Of a stretch of 42,896 bases of DNA, positions 7,980 to 16,441 are shown piece by piece; position 1 is the first letter of the stretch; every line of letters starts with the position of its first letter. The notes below the pieces were generated by a model, which searched no databases, was not told the DNA's origin, and was given only the letters and a program-made list of their open reading frames with translations. The stretch lies in the NCBI GenBank assembly GCA_947525005.1, contig CANNUY010000015.1, positions 1 through 42,896 on the forward strand, written 5' to 3'. A program made the translations under genes and the position numbers. Origin of the DNA: an uncultured Candidatus Melainabacteria bacterium. GTDB taxonomy: Bacteria; Cyanobacteriota; Vampirovibrionia; Gastranaerophilales; Gastranaerophilaceae.

Positions 7980-9329
7980 ATGAAATTATCATCATCGTTT
8001 AAAGTAGGAATATTAGCATTATTAGCATTATTTATATTCTTTTGCACAGTTTTATGGGTAAAAGGTAGAGCTTTTTCTAATGCTGAAAGAATAGAGGTAA
8101 TGTTTAAGGACGTTAATGGTATTCGACCAGGTTCAGCTGTTCAAATGATGGGGCTAAGAGTTGGACAGGTTGAAGAAATTAAACCTGTTGTAACGGGTGA
8201 TTCTAGTTATATTAAGTTGAAATTTGTTATAACTGAAAAAAATATTAAAATACCAAGAGCTTCTATGATTTCTATTCAACAATCAGGTTTGATAGGAGAA
8301 CAGTTCTTGGAAATCACTCCTCCAAAATTGAAGTCAGTATATATTCCTGATACAAGAATGGCATTAAAAAAAGGTGCTAAAATTGAAATAAAATTAGATG
8401 ATAAGTATTATGATGTAGGGATAGTTAAACGAGCACAAATTTTAAGCCGTTCAGTGTTGCCATTAAATGTTCAACCAAGAATAAGCACTCTTTATGCCTA
8501 TAAGTATGATTATATTATTGATCTTCCAGGGTTGATATTACCAGAGTTTATGGAAGGTGAAATTGTTAATGTTAACGGAGAGATGAAGTTAAGAATTAAA
8601 CCGTTAGATAATATGCCAATACCTTATCCTATCCAAAATTCGCCATATACAATATTAGAACCAATGAGGATAGCAGATTTTCTTGATTTACAATATCAAG
8701 CAGCTGAGTCATTGACTGAAACTAATAAGAAAATAAATGAAATCTTAGACGATAGATTGGTAATGGATTTGAAACAGTCAGTTGAAAATATCAAGCGTTT
8801 GACAGCGCAAGCAACATCAACTTTGAGCAAGGCTGAATTATTGATTGATGATTCAAGAAAAGATTTGAATTCAGTCATGAACATGATGAACACGGTTTCT
8901 AATAACTTTAATTCATTGTCAAGTAATGTTAATAATATTATTGGTGATCCTAAGTTTAAGCCTACTATGTTGCAAACAGCAAATTCAATGAATAATTTAG
9001 CTGATAAATTAACTCCTATTTTAGGTTCTGTTGATGCTCAAAAATTTGCATCTGATTTGAATGTGACAATGAGTAATGTTGCTGAAATAAGTAATTCTGT
9101 AAACAGAATGTCAAATGATACAAAATTAAAGAATAATTTGTTAGTGACAATAGATAATGTGAATAGAGCATTGTGTAATATTTCTGCAACATTAGAAGTT
9201 GTAAATAGTACAAAAGATAAGGCTAATATTAAACAGGTGATGGAAGATACAGCTACAACTGTTCATAATTTGAGAACCTTCTCTGAAAAATTGAATAAGA
9301 GATTCTTGATATTTAGACTGTTGTTCTAA
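7980..9329 (+). CDS. mlaD: MlaD-family MCE-domain substrate-binding protein
   Basis: 449 aa. One N-terminal membrane anchor (about residues 9-28, GILALLALFIFFCTVLWV) is followed by an MCE domain at about 37-115 containing FKDVNGIRPGSAVQMMGLRV. The remainder is long and polar, and its last ~200 residues are rich in Asn, Ser and Leu with coiled-coil character. It should sit in the periplasm, anchored to the inner membrane, and bind lipid for MlaEF. It is much longer than E. coli MlaD (~180 aa); the long helical tail recalls PqiB/LetB-like or cyanobacterial/plastid TGD2-like proteins. AAGGAAA precedes the ATG. It is last in the operon, with a terminator 15 nt after the stop. Confidence 0.9.
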   Translation: MKLSSSFKVGILALLALFIFFCTVLWVKGRAFSNAERIEVMFKDVNGIRPGSAVQMMGLRVGQVEEIKPVVTGDSSYIKLKFVITEKNIKIPRASMISIQQSGLIGEQFLEITPPKLKSVYIPDTRMALKKGAKIEIKLDDKYYDVGIVKRAQILSRSVLPLNVQPRISTLYAYKYDYIIDLPGLILPEFMEGEIVNVNGEMKLRIKPLDNMPIPYPIQNSPYTILEPMRIADFLDLQYQAAESLTETNKKINEILDDRLVMDLKQSVENIKRLTAQATSTLSKAELLIDDSRKDLNSVMNMMNTVSNNFNSLSSNVNNIIGDPKFKPTMLQTANSMNNLADKLTPILGSVDAQKFASDLNVTMSNVAEISNSVNRMSNDTKLKNNLLVTIDNVNRALCNISATLEVVNSTKDKANIKQVMEDTATTVHNLRTFSEKLNKRFLIFRLLF

Positions 9330-9343
9330 TAGATTTATAAACT

Positions 9344-9375
9344 AAAAAAAGGACTTTTTTAAAAGTCCTTTTTTT
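9344..9375. terminator. Bidirectional intrinsic terminator
   Basis: Perfect 15-bp inverted repeat (AAAAAAAGGACTTTT / AAAAGTCCTTTTTTT) with a 2-nt loop, giving a U-tract on both strands. It lies between the convergent mlaD (ends 9329, plus) and the 117-aa gene (ends 9382, minus), serving both. Confidence 0.93.
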
Positions 9376-9381
9376 ATTGTT

Positions 9382-9735
9382 TTATTCAAAAAATCCTTTA
9401 ATTCCTTGAACAATAGGATTATTTGTAATTATTTTGACAAAGCTTTGATTTCTTTTTGAAACTGTTTCAACTGGATCTTGATTTTTAAGTTCTTTTCCTA
9501 GTTCTTGTCCAAAACTCATAATTGGTCCACCGTTTTCATATATTTCCTTTGCGGATTTTTCTGAAGTAGCTTTTAACGCTTTTCCTCCAGGTGTGTTTGC
9601 TAACATATTTGCTAATTCTTCATAATTTTCTTCTGTTGCTTTTGCCCATTCATTTACACCATTTGTAATTCTTTCTGAGATTGATTTTCCTCCATCAGCT
9701 CCAGATATTCCACCTGCTATTCCGTCGCATACCAT
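9382..9735 (-). CDS. Hypothetical protein, 117 aa, glycine-rich N-terminus
   Basis: Not recognised. The N-terminus (MVCDGIAGGISGADGGKS) is glycine-rich with one Cys. The rest is polar and probably helical, with a second Gly-rich patch (NTPGGKALK) and a hydrophobic end (IVQGIKGFFE). No signal peptide or membrane helix. The start is well supported by AAAGGAG upstream of the ATG. It is a monocistronic gene: its own terminator at 9344-9375 and, upstream, the two-part motif at 9787-9816 that also occurs near 21302 and 33731. That suggests a regulated gene. Confidence 0.7.
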   Translation of the reverse strand: MVCDGIAGGISGADGGKSISERITNGVNEWAKATEENYEELANMLANTPGGKALKATSEKSAKEIYENGGPIMSFGQELGKELKNQDPVETVSKRNQSFVKIITNNPIVQGIKGFFE

Positions 9736-9786
9736 ACTCGTTTCTCCTTTCGTGTTTTACTTCACTTTTAATTACTCTGTATATAC

Positions 9787-9816
9787 ATATAAAGTATTTT
9801 GGATATATTAAATTGC
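9787..9816 (-). promoter_or_regulatory. Two-part upstream motif CAATTT-N13-TACTTTATAT, copy 1
   Basis: Read on the minus strand, GCAATTT (9810-9816) and TACTTTATAT (9787-9796) are separated by exactly 13 nt. It points towards the 117-aa gene and starts about 50 nt upstream of its ATG. The same pair with the same spacing is at 21302-21331 (minus) and 33731-33759 (plus). It could be an unusual promoter or an operator. Confidence 0.5.
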
Positions 9817-9836
9817 GTAAAATATAGAAGTTTTAA

Positions 9837-9884
9837 TTGTAAATCTATGAGATATAGAAATAATGCTACGTTACAGATTTACAA
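9837..9884. promoter_or_regulatory. Inverted repeat overlapping the promoter of the XRE regulator
   Basis: TTGTAAATCT (9837-9846) and AGATTTACAA (9875-9884) form a perfect 10-bp inverted repeat 28 nt apart. The right arm overlaps the -35/spacer of a promoter TTACAG-17-TATAAT (9871-9899) that reads into the XRE gene. This arrangement suits an autoregulatory operator, which is an inference. Confidence 0.5.
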
Positions 9885-9939
9885 AACTTAATATATAATG
9901 CTAGTAATATGAAATTAAACTTCTAAAAGAAGGTTTTCT

Positions 9940-10266
9940 ATGGGTATAAAATCATTACTTGGTAAAAAAATTAAAGAATTAAGACTTCTAAAAGGTTTTA
10001 CGCAAGAAGAATTATCAGAAAGAATAAATATATCTCAACGTGCGTTAAGTGGAATTGAAACAGGACTTAATTTTTTAACTGCGGAAACACTTGATAATAT
10101 TGTAAGAGTTTTGAATATCCAATATGAAGATTTGTTTTATGTAGAACATTTAAAATCTGATGATATTTTAATAAGTGAATTGATTGAAAAAATTCAAAGA
10201 TTAAAAAATAATCCACAAAAATTGCAAGAAGTTTATAAAGTTGTAAATGCAATCCTTAATGTTTAG
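9940..10266 (+). CDS. XRE-family helix-turn-helix transcriptional regulator
   Basis: 108 aa. An HTH_3 (Cro/CI) domain spans about residues 6-65. GKKIKELRLLKGFTQEELSE gives helices 1-2, and ISQRALSGIETG contains the recognition helix. A short leucine- and lysine-rich helical tail may dimerise. AGAAGG precedes the ATG by 8 nt. It stands alone, converging on prmA with only 10 nt between stops. The inverted repeat over its promoter suggests autorepression. No toxin, phage or restriction partner is next to it, so the target is unknown. Confidence 0.85.
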   Translation: MGIKSLLGKKIKELRLLKGFTQEELSERINISQRALSGIETGLNFLTAETLDNIVRVLNIQYEDLFYVEHLKSDDILISELIEKIQRLKNNPQKLQEVYKVVNAILNV

Positions 10267-10276
10267 GTAGTAAACT

Positions 10277-11191
10277 TTATTTCTTAACTACGTATGAAAT
10301 CCAAGGTTCCATATAATTTGTCTTTAATATAGTTAAATTATTCTTTTCAATGGCTTCTAAAACAATATCTTTTTTAGTTTCTAGAATTCCTGATAATGCA
10401 ATAACTCCGTCATCTTTTAAAATTCGTTTTAAATCAGGCATGATGTCATATAAAACATTGTGCAAAATGTTTGCGCAAATAAAATCGTATTGTTTTGTGA
10501 TTTTGTCGGCTGAACCGAGTTCAAATGTACACTCAACGTTATTTTTCTTTGCATTTTCTTTTGCGACTTCTATAACTGTTTCATCTATATCACAACCATA
10601 AACAGATTTTGCACCTTTTTTCTTTGCAATAATAGATAAAATTCCAGAACCCATACCAATATCAGCAACTTCTTTGTCTAATATGTTTTCAGGATATTGT
10701 TCCATTGCAACAACGCAAAGTTGAGTGGTCTGATGTGTACCTGTTCCAAAAGCACACCCTGGATCAAGTGACACAGTCACTTCGTTTTCTTTTTTGTTAT
10801 ATTCAAGCCAAGATGGAACTATTACAACGCTATCAGTGATATGTGTAACGTCCCAGTTCTCTTTCCATTTTTTAGACCAATCTTCATTCTCTTTTTCTAA
10901 TAAAGCACAATCCCAACTGCCAAGTTCATCTTCTGTGAACCCAGCCTCAAGGAGTTCTTGTTTCTTAGCTTTTATAAACTCACAAACTCCTATATTATCA
11001 GGTGAATACAAATCTGTTAGAAAAACTTTCAATGTGCCTTTTGATGTTTCTGTCATCTCAAGGTCTTTGAATTTTTGTTCTTCTAATAAAACTCCTTCGC
11101 AGTGAAAATTTTCAAAACAAATATTTGCAACATCATCTTCCATAATTGGATTGATATTGATATATAGTTCGTAATAATTATTGTTGCTCAT
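10277..11191 (-). CDS. prmA: PrmA, ribosomal protein L11 methyltransferase
   Basis: 304-aa SAM-dependent methyltransferase. A poorly conserved ~110-residue N-terminal L11-recognition domain precedes a Rossmann domain with the diagnostic DPGCAFGTGTHQTT, the SAM-binding VADIGMGSGILSI and NILHNVL. The family trimethylates L11 at several lysines and the N-terminus, in the cytosol. It follows accA by 11 nt, so it is the last gene of accD-accA-prmA. No Shine-Dalgarno is seen at the ATG, so it probably relies on coupling. Confidence 0.93.
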   Translation of the reverse strand: MSNNNYYELYININPIMEDDVANICFENFHCEGVLLEEQKFKDLEMTETSKGTLKVFLTDLYSPDNIGVCEFIKAKKQELLEAGFTEDELGSWDCALLEKENEDWSKKWKENWDVTHITDSVVIVPSWLEYNKKENEVTVSLDPGCAFGTGTHQTTQLCVVAMEQYPENILDKEVADIGMGSGILSIIAKKKGAKSVYGCDIDETVIEVAKENAKKNNVECTFELGSADKITKQYDFICANILHNVLYDIMPDLKRILKDDGVIALSGILETKKDIVLEAIEKNNLTILKTNYMEPWISYVVKK

Positions 11192-11202
11192 TGGTTTAGA
11201 CT

Positions 11203-12156
11203 CTATTGTTCGATAAATCTGCCCATAGCTCTGAACTTGTTATAACGTTGGTTTTTAAGTTCTTCTGCTGACATACCTTCAAGTTCTTTCAAAGAGTCAA
11301 GAATAGCAGTTTTCATATTATCACTCATTTCTGAATAACAAGTATGAGCTCCACCTACAGGTTCTTTGATAGCTCCATCAACAATACCTAATTCAATTAA
11401 GTCATCTGATGTGATTTTTAGAGCTTGAGCTGCATCAGGATATTTAGATGCATCTCTCCAAAGGATAGAAGCACAACCTTCTGGTGAAATAACTGTGTAA
11501 TAGGCGTGTTCAAGCATAAGAACTTTGTTTGCAACTGCAAGTCCTAAAGCACCACCACTACAGCCTTCGCCCATAATGATTGCAATAACAGGAACATCAA
11601 GTTTAGCCATTTCTCTAAGGTTTACAGCGATAGCAACACCTTGACCTGTTTCTTCAGCACTAATTCCTGGATAGGCCCCTGGGGTATCAATCAATGTAAC
11701 GATTGGCATTTTGAATTTGTTTGCGTGTTTAAATAATCTTAGCGCTTTTCTATAACCTTGTGGTTGAGGCATACCGAAATTATATTCTAAGTTTTCTTTT
11801 GTTGACTTACCTTTTTGAGTACCAATCAACATAACTTTTTTATCACCGATTTTTGCAAGACCACCAATGATAGCTCTATCATCAGTACCTTCTCTATCCC
11901 CGTGAAGTTCTACAAACTCATCACAGATTAGTTTTGTATAGTTCAAGAAGTTAGGACGTTCTTGATGTCTTGCGATTTGTAACTTTTGGAAAGGTTGTAA
12001 GTTTGAGTACAACTCTTTTTTGTAATCATTCGCTTGTTGTTCAAAAGTTTCTATTTCTTTATTTAGGTCCATGCCTGACTCCAAACTTATTTTCTTTAGT
12101 TCTTTAATTTTTTCTTGTATTTCTACTAACGGTTTTTCAAAATCTAAAACTACCAT
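11203..12156 (-). CDS. accA: AccA, acetyl-CoA carboxylase carboxyltransferase alpha subunit
   Basis: 317 aa. With AccD it forms the carboxyltransferase that moves CO2 from biotin-BCCP to acetyl-CoA, committing carbon to fatty acids. An N-terminal helical region (LVEIQEKIKEL) is followed by the crotonase-fold core with GDREGTDDRAIIGGLA, GMPQPQGYRKALRL and the oxyanion segment GEGCSGGALGLAVANK. Length is typical (E. coli 319). The ATG lies 1 nt after the accD stop, so translation is coupled. accB and accC are not in the window. Confidence 0.97.
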   Translation of the reverse strand: MVVLDFEKPLVEIQEKIKELKKISLESGMDLNKEIETFEQQANDYKKELYSNLQPFQKLQIARHQERPNFLNYTKLICDEFVELHGDREGTDDRAIIGGLAKIGDKKVMLIGTQKGKSTKENLEYNFGMPQPQGYRKALRLFKHANKFKMPIVTLIDTPGAYPGISAEETGQGVAIAVNLREMAKLDVPVIAIIMGEGCSGGALGLAVANKVLMLEHAYYTVISPEGCASILWRDASKYPDAAQALKITSDDLIELGIVDGAIKEPVGGAHTCYSEMSDNMKTAILDSLKELEGMSAEELKNQRYNKFRAMGRFIEQ

Positions 12157-12157
12157 A

Positions 12158-13021
12158 TTACACCTCGTGCATTTCTAAAATTGATGACAATGTATTTCTA
12201 AGCTCTGAACGTTTTGAAACGATATCAACTTGACCATATTTCAAAAGATACTCAGCAGTTTGGAAATCAGCCGGCAATTTTTGTCTAATAGTTTGTTCAA
12301 TAACACGTCTGCCTGCAAATCCGATTCTAGCACCTTGTTCTGCAACGATAATGTCACCTAGAGTGCCGAAACTAGCAGTGATTCCACCAAAAGTTGGTTC
12401 TGTTAAAAGGTTGATGTATAGCAATCCAGCTTCATCAAGTCTGGCAACTGCACAAGAGGTTTTTGCCATTTGCATCAAACTCAATGCACTTTCTTGCATT
12501 CTCGCACCACCAGATGATGTGATTACAAGAACTGGTAATCTTCTTTTGATAGCTTCTTCAATAATACGTGTAACTTTTTCACCAACTACACTACCCATTG
12601 AACCACCCATAAATTCAAAGTCCATAACTGCTGTTGCAAGTTTGTGACCGTTTATTGATGCGATACCAGTTATTACTGCTTCATCTAAACCTGTTTTAGC
12701 GTGAGCTTGTTCAAGTCGGTCTTTGTATGAAACTGTATCAACAAAATCTAATGGGTCTGTTGGTAAAACATTTTTGAATAATTCTTCAAAAGAGTCTTTA
12801 TCAAATAATTGACAGATTCTTGTTCTAGCGTTTATTCTAAAGTGGTAGTCACAAACAGGACATACCATCATATTTTCTTCGAGTTCTTTTTTTGTTATTT
12901 GAGATTCACAATGAACGCATTTTGTCCATAAACCAGTGTTTACGTCTTCTGTTCTAGTTTCCATTTGTCTGCGTTGAATTTGTGCTTCTTTACGTTTTTC
13001 AAACCAGTCTTGTATTGTCAT
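12158..13021 (-). CDS. accD: AccD, acetyl-CoA carboxylase carboxyltransferase beta subunit
   Basis: 287 aa. The N-terminal four-cysteine zinc ribbon (C35, C38, C54, C57) precedes the crotonase-like domain with SSGGARMQESALSLMQMAKT and the GDIIVAEQGARIGFAG block. Partner of AccA. TATAAT on the minus strand at 13029-13034 ends 7 nt before the ATG and there is no Shine-Dalgarno, so the operon mRNA is probably leaderless. A small palindrome sits just upstream (13035-13048). Transcribed divergently from glyS. Confidence 0.97.
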   Translation of the reverse strand: MTIQDWFEKRKEAQIQRRQMETRTEDVNTGLWTKCVHCESQITKKELEENMMVCPVCDYHFRINARTRICQLFDKDSFEELFKNVLPTDPLDFVDTVSYKDRLEQAHAKTGLDEAVITGIASINGHKLATAVMDFEFMGGSMGSVVGEKVTRIIEEAIKRRLPVLVITSSGGARMQESALSLMQMAKTSCAVARLDEAGLLYINLLTEPTFGGITASFGTLGDIIVAEQGARIGFAGRRVIEQTIRQKLPADFQTAEYLLKYGQVDIVSKRSELRNTLSSILEMHEV

Positions 13022-13034
13022 AAGTTATATTATA

Positions 13035-13048
13035 CAGTTTAAAAACTG
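13035..13048. promoter_or_regulatory. Palindrome abutting the accD -10 box
   Basis: CAGTTTAAAAACTG (arms CAGTTT and AAACTG, 2-nt centre) touches the upstream edge of the accD -10 box (13029-13034). A -35 hexamer is not recognisable at 16-18 nt. It may be a regulator site for fatty-acid synthesis, but it is short. Confidence 0.35.
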
Positions 13049-13137
13049 TCCTCCTATTCCCTAACTCACTAAATGTACACTCCATTATATTTCAAACAAA
13101 CCATAAATTCCATAATTGTAAAGAAATCCTTAATATT

Positions 13138-13155
13138 TTTACACTTGTTTACCCT
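13138..13155 (+). promoter_or_regulatory. HLR1-like site upstream of glyS
   Basis: TTTACACT-TG-TTTACCCT matches the two-repeat layout (K)TTACAWW-N2-(K)TTACAWW of the cyanobacterial HLR1 element, with mismatches in the outer bases. Its centre is about 47 nt upstream of the start point predicted from TTGTAT-16-TATAAT. Confidence 0.4.
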
Positions 13156-13159
13156 CGGT

Positions 13160-13187
13160 TTGTATGCTGTATTGTTTGTATTATAAT
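13160..13187 (+). promoter_or_regulatory. Predicted glyS promoter
   Basis: TTGTAT (13160-13165), 16-nt spacer, TATAAT (13182-13187). The predicted start is near 13194, giving a leader of about 25 nt that contains AAGAGG before the glyS ATG. No T-box sequence is present. Confidence 0.6.
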
Positions 13188-13218
13188 TGTTTCAAAAGAG
13201 TATAAAAGAGGTTTAAAA

Positions 13219-15210
13219 ATGAGTAAATATTTATTAGAAATCGGGGTAGAAGAACTACCATACAAATTTATCACATCTGTAAAATCACAATTAGAAACAA
13301 GTTTTAAAAAGTTTTTAGATTCAAATAATGTTGGTTATTCAAATATTGAAGTTCTAACGACTCCAAGAAGATTAACAGTAATTATTGATAACATTGCAGA
13401 TTCTCAACCTGATTCTACTAAAATATTCAAAGGTCCTATTAAAAAAATCGCTTATGATGAAAACGGTAACTTGTCAAAAGCAGGTGAAGGTTTTGCTAAG
13501 AAAAACGGTATTAATCCAGAAGATTTATATGTTGATGGAGATTATGTTTATGCAAAAGTTGAAGTAAAAGGTCAATCTACAAAAACTTTGATAGCAGAAA
13601 ATGTTCAATCACTTGTTCTTAAACTTCAAGGCTCTCACTTTATGAGATGGTCAACAAATGATGAAAAATTCTCAAGACCAATCCGTTGGGTTGTATCTTT
13701 ATACAACAACGACGAATTAAAAGTAAATATATTAGGAATTGAATCTTCAAGAGTAACAAGAGGACATCGTTCATATAAAGAAGAAATTGTAATTAACACT
13801 TCTGATGAATACAAAGAAAAGTTGAGAAAAGGTTATGTCATTGTTGATCAAGACGAAAGACGTAAAAAAATATTAGAATTAGTGAAAGTAGAAGCTGACA
13901 AAATCGGTGCTACAACCAGAATTTCTGATGATTTATTAGAAGAAGTTACAAATATTTGTGAATGGCCGGTTGCTGTATTGTGCAATTTCGATGAAAAATA
14001 TTTATCGATTCCTGATGAAGTTACTATTACAGTAATGGAAACACATCAGCGTTATTTTGCTTTATTTAAAGATGGCAAATTAACAAATAACTTCATCACT
14101 ATCGCAAACTACATTGGTGATGAATTTGAAAACATAAAAGCCGGTAACTTAAGAGTTATTAAGGCTAGACTTGATGATGCTGTATTCTTCGTTAAAAACG
14201 ATACAAAGAAAAAATTAGAAGAATATGTTGAAAAACTAAAAGGCATGACTTTCCAAAAAGGTATGGGTTCTGTTTACGATAAGACTCAAAGAATTATCAA
14301 AATTTCTAAGTTATTGTCAGAAGAACTTAATGTTCCAGAAGAAGATGTTATAAGAACAGCATATCTTTGTAAGGCTGATTTAGCAACAAACCTTGTGTTT
14401 GAATTTACTGAACTCCAAGGATATATTGGCTCAGATTATGCAAAATTGTCTGGTGAAAACGATAAAGTTGTAGAAGGTATTAAAGAACACTACTTCCCAT
14501 TGAATGCTGAAAGCGAAATCGCAAAAGGTATAGAAGGTCAAATTGTTGGTATTGCAGATAAAATTGATACTATTTGTGCAGTGTTTGCCGCAGGTAAAAA
14601 ACCTACAGGTTCATCTGACCCATTAGGAGTAAGGAGAGCTGCTTTAGGTATTATTAAAACAATTATTGAAAACTCTTTGAAAATCAATGTTGTTGATTTG
14701 ATTAAGACTGCTGTTGCTGAATTACCTGTTGAATCATATTGTGAAAAAGATGTTGAAGAATTCTTTGTTCAAAGATTGGTTATATTCTTGGCTGAAAAAT
14801 ATTCAAAAGACGTTTTGGAAGCTTGTTTGAACAAAAATCCATTAGAAAATATTAGTGATTATTTAAAACGTGTAGAAGTTGTTTCAAAATTTGATAATCA
14901 AATGACTATTGAAAATGCAAACAGAATTTCTCGTATATTGAAGGATAATTCTTTTGATACAATCGATGAATCTTTGTTTACAACAGATGAAGAACGCAAC
15001 TTGTTTACTGCTGTTGCAGGGGTTAAAGATGTTGATTCTTATGAAGAATATTTACAACAATTAGTTGGTTTGAATTCTAAAATTGATGCATTCTTTGAAA
15101 AAGTTTTGGTAATGGATAAAGACGAAAAAATTAAAAACAACAGAATTGCATTGTTATCAGTACTCAGACGTTATTATGATAAAGTTGCTGATTTTAGTAA
15201 AATTAAATAA
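13219..15210 (+). CDS. glyS: GlyS, glycyl-tRNA synthetase beta subunit
   Basis: 663 aa; tRNA-binding subunit of the bacterial alpha2beta2 glycyl-tRNA synthetase. The N-terminal LLEIGVEELPYKFI is the family hallmark. TTPRRLTV, KFSRPIRW, HRSYKEE and TVMETHQRYFALF follow, and a C-terminal DALR-like anticodon-binding region contains RRAALGIIKTI. The presence of glyS means the organism should have a separate glyQ, which is not in the window. A good AAGAGG Shine-Dalgarno supports the start. It stands in its own transcript with an HLR1-like site upstream. Confidence 0.97.
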   Translation: MSKYLLEIGVEELPYKFITSVKSQLETSFKKFLDSNNVGYSNIEVLTTPRRLTVIIDNIADSQPDSTKIFKGPIKKIAYDENGNLSKAGEGFAKKNGINPEDLYVDGDYVYAKVEVKGQSTKTLIAENVQSLVLKLQGSHFMRWSTNDEKFSRPIRWVVSLYNNDELKVNILGIESSRVTRGHRSYKEEIVINTSDEYKEKLRKGYVIVDQDERRKKILELVKVEADKIGATTRISDDLLEEVTNICEWPVAVLCNFDEKYLSIPDEVTITVMETHQRYFALFKDGKLTNNFITIANYIGDEFENIKAGNLRVIKARLDDAVFFVKNDTKKKLEEYVEKLKGMTFQKGMGSVYDKTQRIIKISKLLSEELNVPEEDVIRTAYLCKADLATNLVFEFTELQGYIGSDYAKLSGENDKVVEGIKEHYFPLNAESEIAKGIEGQIVGIADKIDTICAVFAAGKKPTGSSDPLGVRRAALGIIKTIIENSLKINVVDLIKTAVAELPVESYCEKDVEEFFVQRLVIFLAEKYSKDVLEACLNKNPLENISDYLKRVEVVSKFDNQMTIENANRISRILKDNSFDTIDESLFTTDEERNLFTAVAGVKDVDSYEEYLQQLVGLNSKIDAFFEKVLVMDKDEKIKNNRIALLSVLRRYYDKVADFSKIK

Positions 15211-15285
15211 AAATATTTTGATAAACTAGCAAAAAATTCTTTTTAGATGTTTTCTATTAATGAATTCATGAATAAAGGGGAACTT

Positions 15286-15729
15286 ATGGTATCAGGTTTA
15301 TCAAATAATAATGCAACAAGCTTTAAAGCACTATCTATAAAGCCTAAGGCTTCTGAGTGGAATAAAGAGGTCTTGAATGCAGCATTAGAATCTAGGATTG
15401 TTCAAGATTATGTAAAACACAGTGCTGATGTAAAAGAAGATGTTGTCATGTCGTTATCTGAAACTATCCCTGATGGTTGTATTCCTTATGGCTACAGAAT
15501 TATGAATTTCAAACTCAATAGTAAAGGTCAATCTTTATCTTTAAAAAGTGTTGCAAAACCTATGATGAAAAAACATGAGGTTGTATATACTGATATATAT
15601 GGAGAAAAAGAGAAAGACGTAGCAAAAGATATGGCTGAACAGTTGAGAAACTTTGGAGTCGTGAAAACTGGTGATACAGAAGCTGATAAAATTAAAAATT
15701 TATACATTTTAGGAGCTTTTAAAAAATAA
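15286..15729 (+). CDS. Hypothetical protein, 147 aa
   Basis: Not recognised. An in-frame ATG exists at 15247, but AAAGGGG at 15274-15280 sits 5 nt before the ATG at 15286, so I start here (MVSGLSNNNATSFKALS). The first ~25 residues are Ser/Asn-rich with a SFKA tetrapeptide similar to SFKG in the linker of the M16 peptidase at 23780. The rest is a soluble alpha/beta-looking domain with DGCIPYGYRIMNF and a helical end. No signal peptide or membrane segment. 76 nt after glyS, possibly read through from it. Confidence 0.7.
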   Translation: MVSGLSNNNATSFKALSIKPKASEWNKEVLNAALESRIVQDYVKHSADVKEDVVMSLSETIPDGCIPYGYRIMNFKLNSKGQSLSLKSVAKPMMKKHEVVYTDIYGEKEKDVAKDMAEQLRNFGVVKTGDTEADKIKNLYILGAFKK

Positions 15730-15732
15730 TTA

Positions 15733-15761
15733 TTGCATGACTCTATAAAAACGAGTATGAT
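15733..15761 (+). promoter_or_regulatory. Predicted promoter of the nitroreductase operon
   Basis: TTGCAT (15733-15738), 17-nt spacer, TATGAT (15756-15761). Predicted start about 15768, with GAGAGG before the ATG at 15794. Confidence 0.6.
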
Positions 15762-15793
15762 TAATCCATAGATACAGATGAGAGAGGTTTGTT

Positions 15794-16438
15794 ATGGATT
15801 TAATTGAAAATAGAAAATCTATTCGTAAATACTTAGATAAAAATATACCTAATGATGTAATAAAAAAGGTTTTAGATGCAGGTAGATTAGCACCATCTTG
15901 GGTAAATGTTCAACCTTGGCATTTTATTGTTGTTAGAAAAAATAAAGAAATTTTATCAGAACTTTCAAATAATCAGCCACAAGTTAGAAAAGCTGATGTA
16001 GTTATAGTTTGTGTAGCTGATACAGGCGCTTGGGATAAGGAAAGATTTTCAGAAGTGTTGAAACAAAAAGGAATGAATGAGTCAGGGATTGATTCGTTGT
16101 TGCAGTTACCTGTTTTGTACCCACCATTACTAGGTGAACAAATGACTTTGTTAAGAACTGTTGAACAAGTTACTTATGCAATTGCTTATATGACGTTAGA
16201 AGCAGAAAAACAAGGATTGGGAGCTTGTGTTATTGGTGCTTTAGGAAATGAACTTACTCAAATTCTTCCAGAGTTATCAGAAAAAGTTAAGCGTGATTTG
16301 AACTTGAATGATAGACAAGTAATTTTAGCTATGTTGACATTGGGTTATCCTGATGACAATAGAGAAACTGTAAAACTAAGAAAAGATTTTGATGAAGTTG
16401 TTTCTGAAGAAAAATTGGGGCAACCATTTGTTGTTTAA
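15794..16438 (+). CDS. Nitroreductase-family flavoprotein
   Basis: 214 aa, FMN-dependent nitroreductase fold. The N-terminal RKSIRKYLDKNIP gives the first FMN-phosphate contact. APSWVNVQPWHFIVV is the usual ribityl/phosphate block, and the C-terminal GLGACVIGALGNE plus LTLGYPDDNRE complete it. Members reduce nitro-aromatics, quinones or flavins with NAD(P)H, or act on enoates; the substrate is not predictable. Cytosolic. Translation of the next gene starts 3 nt after this stop, so the two form an operon. Confidence 0.88.
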   Translation: MDLIENRKSIRKYLDKNIPNDVIKKVLDAGRLAPSWVNVQPWHFIVVRKNKEILSELSNNQPQVRKADVVIVCVADTGAWDKERFSEVLKQKGMNESGIDSLLQLPVLYPPLLGEQMTLLRTVEQVTYAIAYMTLEAEKQGLGACVIGALGNELTQILPELSEKVKRDLNLNDRQVILAMLTLGYPDDNRETVKLRKDFDEVVSEEKLGQPFVV

Positions 16439-16441
16439 GCT

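Noticed and set aside
9867..9884. HLR1 site at GTTACAGATTTACAAA
   Set aside because: The two TTACA halves are 8 nt apart instead of 10, so the periodicity is wrong; the sequence is better explained as part of the inverted repeat.
13022..13218. T-box riboswitch upstream of glyS
   Set aside because: The predicted leader is only about 25 nt and no GGGTGGNACCGCG-type sequence or specifier structure is present.
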